From Sphaerosporella brunnea (lineage: Eukaryota; Ascomycota; Pezizomycetes; Pezizales; Pyronemataceae): a stretch of DNA of 37,761 nucleotides. Below are positions 31,781-37,761 of the stretch, one piece after another; position 1 is the stretch's first letter; each line of letters opens with the position of its first letter. The position numbers and the translations under genes were made by a program. The notes beneath the pieces were generated by a model, which was given only the letters and a program-made list of their open reading frames with translations, was not told the origin of the DNA and made no database searches. The DNA is taken from the NCBI GenBank assembly GCA_008704415.1, contig VXIS01000404.1, positions 1 to 37,761 of the forward strand. Reading direction: 5' to 3'.

Positions 31781-33051
31781 TGTTCTAGATTCTTCCGTTC
31801 AGCTCGTGGCGGCTGACCGTGGTAACGCTCAAACGTGCTCGAACGACTGGCCAGGAGTGCGCCTGTGTAGGGGACCTCGGCAAATGCGGGTGTTTGGCGC
31901 AGGCGTGACGAAGGTCTGGGTGGGCCCGCAATGCGAATGTTCGCCAGTTTGTTGAGAAAGGTCAGGGCACTCCCGGTGCTTGAATGATGTTTTTGAAAGT
32001 CGAGAAACGAGTAAAAGGGGACACTTTTGCGGGCTGCCGGCGAAGCATCTTTGTCTTGCTTCTCTCACCGTCCAAGAAAAAAGGAGTTCCCTTCAAGGGG
32101 CTCACCGTCCAATTAGAATTCGCCCGTGTTTTACTAGAAGCTGGGCAAACCGGGGTCGGCAAAGCCAGCCGTCTCGGCGCCGCGAATTCATGTACGACGC
32201 AGACACGCAGACACGCGGACGCCTGGCACACGCAGAGGTGGGGCGGGGAGGACGCTGACACCGGTGGACGCGGAGATGAACCCAGATTAGATAAGCTAAT
32301 CGATCGGGCGGCGGGCATCGCAGCGCAGCATCGGGCATCGGGCAGCACTCAGCTGAATTCGTCCGAAAAAAAACGACATGGGCGCCCACAGTGTAATTAT
32401 TGGCTCTCCAGGAAGCCACCAACCCACATGGCAGCAAAGGTAGGCCACTAGTCGCCAAGCACTATTTAACGAGATCTCGCCTAAATGCAAAACCCACAAT
32501 TTCAATTTAATAGTACAGACAGGGGGGACGGCGATATGCGATAACAAGCCAATGCACACGCCCCCAACCGTCATCTAAGAGCCCCCCCGATTGTCCCAGC
32601 CAAGAAATCCTTTCCTCAAACTTCTGATCCGAGTTTTGGACTGAGCCCCCATGAACGTATAACTCCATGAAGAGCCGTTGGGGGTCGAATTCACGTATCC
32701 AAAGCCTCTCGGCACTATAAAAGCGTGGAGACAAGATTGCCTTCCCAGTTGAAATACCAGTCTAGAATACATAACGAGGGCGATCCTCTCTTCGGGCTTC
32801 TCGGGTAGGAACTATGACATGTAGCAAGTTGTAAATTTGGGTTGTTGATGCTGAGAAGATGAGATCTCTTTTTCTAATCCACTATAATACTCGCGCTTCA
32901 CACCCACCCAAGGTATGAACTGTATCGAGCCAAGTCCCGCTTCCATCAAATGAAACATGAAATTTCCCTGGTATCATGAGATCACAAATGGTACTTGGTT
33001 CAGGACGAAAAAGTCCCCCCCCCCCCCCCAAACTAGCCACTTCCGCCATTC
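31781..33051. other. Intergenic region without a recognised gene
   Basis: No family resemblance in any open frame. Includes the promoter of the glycosyltransferase gene and the 3' flank of the CMD-like gene, and a C-rich tract near 33017-33029. Confidence 0.55.
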
Positions 33052-33876
33052 TCACGACTTCATCTTCTCACCCTTCGCCTCCTTAATCCTCATCAAACAC
33101 TTCTCCGCAATCTGCTTGACCGCCTCCACATCCTCTTTCGACGCGCCATTCCGAATCGCACCGGCCTCATGCCAACCGACCTGCAACGGCGCCTCAATCG
33201 CAATCAGTGCTGCTATCATGGCAATACTCGTCTGCGCGGCATCAATGACCCCCAGAAACGCATTGATAGGGCCATAGATCAGGGACATCATGAAGTAATC
33301 TTCCCATCTGTGTCAGCCCGGAGGTCAACAAGGGGGAAGGAGGGAGCGGGGGATACCGAAATCCGGGTGTACCCCTCTTAGCAACTCTCTAGTGTCCGCT
33401 GCACCCTCTCCGTAGGTGTGATTAAACATCTTCACACCGGCCTCGTTGAGCTTTTCCACGGGCATATCATGGTCCCTAACATATCAGCCACCTTCAAGCA
33501 AAATTGGAGCCGGAGACATATATACATACCTATACCCAGCCTCATCCGGCACTCCAACAACATCCATCGTCTTCCGTACCTCTAACAGCGAATTAATCAT
33601 TCTCGGCGCGCCATAAAGGTTTCCAGTCTTGAAAAGCGCTTCTCTAAACACCCGGGTAGTGTTTTTCTTTTCTTCGGCACATGTGGTGCTGTTGACGGCG
33701 TGTGTATACACCTCGGCGACTTCGCTCGGAAGACTGTGTGCAGCGAAGACGATCCCGGCAACCCACAGCGCTGGGTTGGGGAGTGTGCTGTTGGCGGGGA
33801 AAAGGGCGGTAAGGGTGGTCAAGAAGGCGGGGGTTGCTATGAGTGGACTCATGCTGGATTGCGGTGATGAAGACAT
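33052..33876 (-). CDS. Carboxymuconolactone decarboxylase-like (AhpD-like fold) protein
   Basis: Three exons: 33876-33530, 33475-33357 and 33299-33052, giving 237 aa. Exon 1 has LWVAGIVFAAHSLPSEVAEV and REALFKTGNLYGAPRMINSL. Exon 2 gives DHDMPVEKLNEAGVKMFNHT followed by RGVHPDF. Exon 3 opens with DYFMMSLIYGPINAF and has AALIAIEAPLQVGWHEAGAI. This pattern of an N-terminal helical half, HPDF, then a helix-rich half ending near a W-H-GA motif is that of fungal CMD-like proteins. The usual CxxC of peroxidatic AhpD proteins is not seen, so a redox role is unlikely to be the same. Substrate unknown. The second intron acceptor is set by reading frame at GGGAAG, 14 nt after a CTGAC branch site. Confidence 0.78.
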
Positions 33877-35076
33877 TGGTGGAGGTATATTGAGAGGTCT
33901 AGTTTATTGAAGGTTGACAGGTGACGTGGCCCTACAGACTACAGTGCACGACTTCCCGTCGTTCGATTCGAGTTTTTACTCTTTAGAAGGGTGTTTCTAT
34001 TTCCCCGTTAGGGTCGCACCCCCTCATGAATAGAAATGTGCTGCCGCTGCAGTGCCGCGCGGAGTTCGTGCGGGGAGCCAATCGCCACTGGTAGTGCGCT
34101 GGGCGGGCCGACATTTATTAGAATCAAAAAATGTGGGGCAAGACTTCTAAATTCCGGCCACGAGGAGGTTTGACATCATTGGTCGAGAGACCCTTGCAGC
34201 CCCGCAACCGATCGGGGTTGGGGCTCGTGACGGAAAACTGATCGATGATCATCACAGGACTCGTAGTGAAGGCATCAATAGGCTGTCCGCCCGCCCAAAA
34301 GGGAACGCGAAAGGTGAAATCAAAAGATCTCAGCCCAAACTGTTACTGGTATCTTGATCATCTTGACCTTCAGAGATGTGATCTGTCAGCTTTGGTCTCT
34401 CAAAATCCGATTGGCGAAGCTTTGTCCTTTGCAGCATTAGATGCTGATGATTCCGACCATTTTCCAAGTTGTGAAAACGCGAAGTCACCAGGACATCCAG
34501 CGTGGGGCTGGTGGTGTGCGAGTGCTTGGTGGTGAGTCAAGTTGCAGCGCCCGATAGCAACCAACTTCACGTGCCACGGCCCCCATCCCAGACAAAAAAC
34601 CCCTCAACAACCATATGGCCAAATAGGATGTCAAATAGTATCGTCATTGAGCTGATCCCATCGAACTGGCATAGCGATGGCTCGGCGGCACACTAGCAGG
34701 ACTCGGCGACACAGGAGGCGATGGATGGCCTGTACCGGCGATGTTTTTTTTCACTGTGGCTTAAGTGGCTAACACAGTGGCTATGGTGGCACCCCATCAG
34801 TATTAATAGGTGCCGAGAATACAGTCAATACATGTATTAATACTGTAGCCGACGATACTGTATTTAAGCATCTCTAGCGGCTGCTTATATAGAAAACCTT
34901 TTCTCTCTGGTGAGATAGGCTGTGGATGGGATAGCGGCAGCGGCAGCGGTTGATGTTAACACATCTCCTGCAGCGTCACATCACGGCACTCGGGCCCTGT
35001 TCTGACCACGCAGGAGAAAAGCCAAAAAATCACATGAAATATCAGCCTCTGCCCCCCTTTTCTCGCGCCCCACTAT
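33877..35076. other. Intergenic region between YOS1 and the CMD-like gene
   Basis: No gene recognised. A perfect 11-bp inverted repeat, CAGTATTAATA at 34798-34808 and TATTAATACTG at 34835-34845, lies in an AT-rich patch. Open frames here are short and low-complexity. Confidence 0.55.
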
Positions 35077-35487
35077 CTATCCCAGCAACAACTCGTAGAT
35101 AATAATTACCGAATTAACCCCAATCAACGGTACTGCGAATCATCATGCATCAGCGCTGTCCCGCCCAATAACTCCCATCTCCCACTCCCACCACTCCCAA
35201 AAAGTGAAAAAAAAAAAAAAAAAAAAAAAACACTTACTCCTGGTCAACAACCTCGTGGCACTGATCAGGTTGACAATCTTCCCCTTGATGCTGACGTCCT
35301 GGCCGCCCGCGAAGGCGGGCTGGGGCTGCTGCGCGGCCCAGCCGATGCGCGCTAGGAATCGGTCTTCGTTCAGGATCGCGATCGCGTTGATGATCAGCAC
35401 GATCACTGTTGTGCTTGTTAGCTTGGGATTGAGGGGATTGGGGATGGGGAGCGGACTCTTGATTAGTGGCATTAGGCTGAAGAACAT
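35077..35487 (-). CDS. YOS1: Yos1-like ER-Golgi transport protein
   Basis: Three exons: 35487-35457, 35405-35238 and 35132-35077, giving 84 aa (yeast Yos1 has 85). The core block is LIINAIAILNEDRFLARIGW, then KIVNLISATRLLTR, then IPLIGVNSVIIIYELLLG before TAG. These two hydrophobic ends with a central DRFLARIG match the Yos1/IER3IP1 family. Yos1 binds Yip1 and Yif1 and is needed for COPII vesicle transport from ER to Golgi. Intron 1 (51 nt, donor GTCCGC, CTAAC branch site, ACAG acceptor) has no stop codon. Removing it gives MFFSLMPLIKMIVLIINAIA, which aligns with the family N-terminus, while leaving it in would add 17 residues inside the first membrane helix. Intron 2 (105 nt) contains a long T tract on the sense strand. 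Confidence 0.93.
35207..35230. repeat. A24 tract inside YOS1 intron 2
   Basis: Read in the gene direction this is T24, starting 7 nt after the intron donor and leaving about 75 nt to the acceptor. It forms an extreme polypyrimidine run. Confidence 0.93.
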
Positions 35488-35566
35488 TTTTGTGGTGGTT
35501 TTTGGGGTGGCGATGTCGAGGTGAACGGTTGCCGTGTTGTGTCGCGTTACAGCAGTAGTAGTATTA

Positions 35567-35967
35567 GTGGTACTCAAGGTAGGCTGGAAAGGCCGGCTGG
35601 CTGGAAATCGAGTGTCCCAAAGATCCAATAGGAGGCTCCAGCCTGGTTGCAGACTTTCGTGAAAAATTGCTGGCTGGCTGGGTGACGTCGCGGTCATGCC
35701 ACCAGGCTGTGACGAAATCAAAACTTGCGCGCAGTATGGAAAGCGTGGGCTCTAGGGCGGAGTAAATTTTGCTGAGTAAAGCCTGTGATCACGCGAAAAT
35801 ATCGTCATCTCATCTCTCTGATCTCTTTGTCGCCCAGCCAGCCTGATTTTTCGGTGCTGGATAGAAAAAGCTGGCTGGAAAACTCACGTTACCTGCGGCC
35901 AATAGAACCCACTCAACGTGACCCGGTTTCCAGCCAGCCGGCCTTTTCAGCCTACCTTGAGTACCAC
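35567..35967. mobile_element. 401-bp foldback MITE with 41-bp terminal inverted repeats
   Basis: Left terminus 35567-35607 and right terminus 35927-35967 are inverted copies with one mismatch, beginning GTGGTACTCAAGGTAGGCTG. Partial pairing resumes inside, with GCTGGCTGGGTGAC near 35670-35690 against its complement near 35830-35850. The element is bounded by TATTA at 35562-35566 and 35968-35972, a probable 5-bp target duplication, although a TA or TTA duplication is also compatible. No open frame of note. It ends 79 bp upstream of the YOS1 start codon. Confidence 0.88.
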
Positions 35968-36045
35968 TATTATCACCGTGAATCCTGGAAGAAAGAAAGT
36001 GACTTTTGTGCTGTACTCTAGACGTTCATAGCAAAGTTATAGTTA

Positions 36046-36237
36046 CCCTTGTAGAAAAGGGGGGTAATGGAAACGTTTATGTCATGTTTTATTTTGGTTT
36101 TTATTCTGCAAACGTTTACGCCGTGTCTGCCAACGGTCAAAAAATGGTTCAAAAACGCCACAGCGACGTCTACAGAATAGAAACCACAATAAAACATGAC
36201 ATAAACGTTTCCATTACCCCCCCCTTTTCTACAAGGG
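36046..36237. mobile_element. MITE, CCCTTGTAG family, copy 2
   Basis: A 192-bp foldback element flanked by TA (36044-36045 and 36238-36239), with the same inverted termini as the copy at 25761-25961. The right halves of the two copies are nearly identical. They differ mainly in G/C-run length and in a few bases and a short indel within the left arm. This indicates a recent family. Confidence 0.9.
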
Positions 36238-36239
36238 TA

Positions 36240-36550
36240 GTTACATGTGTCTCATGATGTGCTGGACAAAATGAAGCCCGTTGAAATCCTTGTGCATGGG
36301 AATGTGATTCTGTTTTTTGTGCGTTCTATCGTTGCCAAATACCGTATTATCTCGGCCATAAGGCAATTTCGACGGCGCGAAACTAGTGGCAACCAGCCAG
36401 TCAGGAGGCGCCGGGAGAAAGATGGTGGGTGAAGAAAAAATTATTAAGATGGAGACGCGATGGAGACGGCTCGCGGCGCAACATCGCAGCGCAACACGCC
36501 ACAACCTCGCTCTGCGACACATCCTTTAAAGAACTCCACCAAAATTTATT
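36240..36550. other. Short gap between MITE copy 2 and the pogo-like transposase
   Basis: No gene recognised. The 3' terminus of the DDE_1 element probably lies here, but I could not identify its inverted repeat because the other end is outside the window. Confidence 0.5.
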
Positions 36551-36829
36551 TCAAGTAACTGTGTGCAGTATCCCATTGCAAAAATAGACCGCTGATCTAA
36601 AACCCAGGCTCCAGTTAACCAACCGTGAGCGCACCGGTCCGGCAAGGTAGACAAACCACTTGTTCCACTGTTTTTGGCTCCACCAAAAGGCAGCGGATGT
36701 TTTCGGTGTGGGAAGCTTTCCAGATGCATGGACCGCAGCGGGCATATCCCAAAGAGGATCATCAGGAGGAAGGTATCGCTGACTGCGATAATTTTTTCCT
36801 TTTTTCTGCCGTTTCTGCGTGCGACACGG

Positions 36830-36955
36830 CGACTCACCCAAAGCATGTGCCCTCGCTGGCATATCCCAGAGAGAATCTGTCTGGCGACACAGCGACTCAC
36901 CCAGAGCATGTGCCCTCGCTGACATATTCCAGAGAGGGTCTATTTGTTCCTGTGG
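36830..36955. repeat. 63-bp in-frame tandem repeat in the transposase tail
   Basis: Two units (36830-36892 and 36893-36955) repeat 21 codons carrying LWDMPARAHALGES. A third, diverged copy lies near 36720-36760. Confidence 0.85.
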
Positions 36956-37036
36956 ATTAGTAGTGAGTGAGACAGCGGGTTCAGGAAGAGGAGGAGCTGA
37001 GAGCTGGAGTGGTTGACCGGAGGGGGGTGTAGGCGG

Positions 37037-37152
37037 TAGGCTGGAGGGGGGTGCAGGAGCTAGGTTGGAGGGGGGTGCAGCCAGTAGGCTGGAAGGGGGT
37101 GCAGCTGGTAGGTCGGAGTGGGGTGCAGCCGGTAGGCCCGAGGGGGTGCTGT
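37037..37152. repeat. 24-bp in-frame tandem repeat in the transposase tail
   Basis: Five units start at 37037, 37061, 37085, 37109 and 37133, each with TAGG(C/T)(T/C)-GAGGGGG-like sequence. Each encodes an 8-residue SxLxAxPP-type unit on the minus strand. Confidence 0.9.
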
Positions 37153-37761
37153 CTTCATCCCGCCCGACAAATTCAATCGCGCTACATTCATCATTGCTGG
37201 GATTAAGCTCCTGATCTTGATAACTGTCTGTTCCCTCCGCTTGACTCCAGTCCCCAATCACAAGTGCTTCCGCCGGGATATCTTTTACAGACAGTTCATG
37301 ATCACAGGAACCATCAACCGGAAGTGTCATACCAAGCCTTGAAAGACCTTGTCAGTATAATTTCAGATTGTATTACATGCTAGCCATTGCAACAAAAGAT
37401 GTTACCTGCGGAAGCAGCTTGCAATCATTTCCTTGCGTTGCGGTGTTTGAAATTCCTCCCATGTTTTGGCAACTGCTTTGACTAAGAGAAGACGTCTTTG
37501 CCCAATTGCACAGAGACCGGCACTCGCAGTGGTTGGAGGAGACGCTTCGTAGTTTAAACGATCCAGTTCACGCTCCATTTTGGATCGAAGAACCGCTTTA
37601 AAGGGTTTGTTAATGACCACATCAGCTGGCTGTACAAGCCCCGTACAGCCTGATGGGACAATACTTGGTGTTACATCGTGCGAGCGGTATTGCTCCAACA
37701 GAGCAGGCGTCTTGTGAAATGCTGCAGCATCGAGGATACCCAACGTTGGTCCTGTATCGCC

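Larger units (their letters stand above)
36551..37761 (-). mobile_element. Pogo-like (DDE_1) transposase, 3' part with repeat-rich tail
   Basis: Partial coding sequence in two exons: 37761-37406 (open at the window edge) and 37337-36551, giving about 380 residues to a TGA. Exon 1 has LGILDAAAFHKTPALLEQY, VPSGCTGLVQPADVVINKPF and a long basic helix, matching the second half of the DDE_1 domain of pogo-type transposases. The Asp in ILD and the Asp in QPAD occupy catalytic positions. A 68-nt intron (37405-37338) is supported because splicing restores CFRRLGMTLPVDGS, where the family has an FRKCGI-like turn and a DGS. Downstream the tail is odd: five or more 8-residue Pro/Ala repeats, then LWDMPARAHALGES repeats of 21 residues, then a basic and aromatic end. 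No disabling mutation is visible in this part. Confidence 0.85.

Noticed and set aside
36674..36922. Plus-strand CFRCGKLSRC...GH sequence resembling a zinc knuckle
   Set aside because: It lies antisense to the transposase tail, which has an in-frame repeat structure on the minus strand. Cysteine spacing does not fit CCHC.

Overview
The window looks like nuclear DNA of a filamentous ascomycete (Pezizomycotina). The genes are split by short introns, mostly 47-105 nt, with GTNNGY-type donors and CTRAY-like branch sites (CTGAC, CTGAT, CTAAC) close to the acceptor. Several gene families are typical of filamentous fungi: a fused CAD-type URA2, a PTH11-type rhodopsin-domain receptor, a fungal HVA1/Tudor-like small protein and a TRPY/Yvc1 channel. 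I cannot assign a class or genus from the sequence alone. Exon coordinates were obtained by following conserved protein blocks across splice sites. They are models, not transcript-supported.

Layout: (i) 1-3.1 kb: the 3' end of a Tc1/mariner-like DDE transposase, then about 2.6 kb without a recognisable gene. (ii) 3.1-14.6 kb: a divergent pair, the vacuolar cation channel YVC1 (minus) and the pyrimidine enzyme URA2 (plus, seven exons, about 2234 aa), sharing a 1.5-kb intergenic region. (iii) 14.6-18.6 kb: mostly non-coding, with a 78-aa HVA1/Tudor-like gene. (iv) 18.6-23.6 kb: an FAD monooxygenase (minus) divergent from a seven-TM PTH11-type receptor (plus). (v) 23.6-27.2 kb: a gene-poor interval with a 65-bp minisatellite, an intron-containing tRNA-Asn(GTT) and a TA-flanked MITE. 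(vi) 27.2-35.5 kb: five minus-strand genes, in order METTL4-like methyltransferase, PEX12, a family-8 glycosyltransferase, a carboxymuconolactone-decarboxylase-like protein and YOS1. (vii) 35.5-37.8 kb: two different MITEs just upstream of YOS1 and the 3' part of a pogo-like DDE_1 transposase with an unusual repeat-rich tail.

The genes do not form an obvious pathway or cluster. Most are single-copy housekeeping functions: pyrimidine synthesis, vacuolar calcium release, peroxisome import and ER-to-Golgi transport. The lineage-variable material is the monooxygenase/receptor pair and the mobile elements. I found no convincing undescribed multi-gene system. The most useful points for follow-up are the two MITE families, one sitting in the YOS1 promoter, the repeat-built transposase tail, the several stop-free introns whose length is a multiple of three, and the tRNA-Asn with a mismatched acceptor stem.
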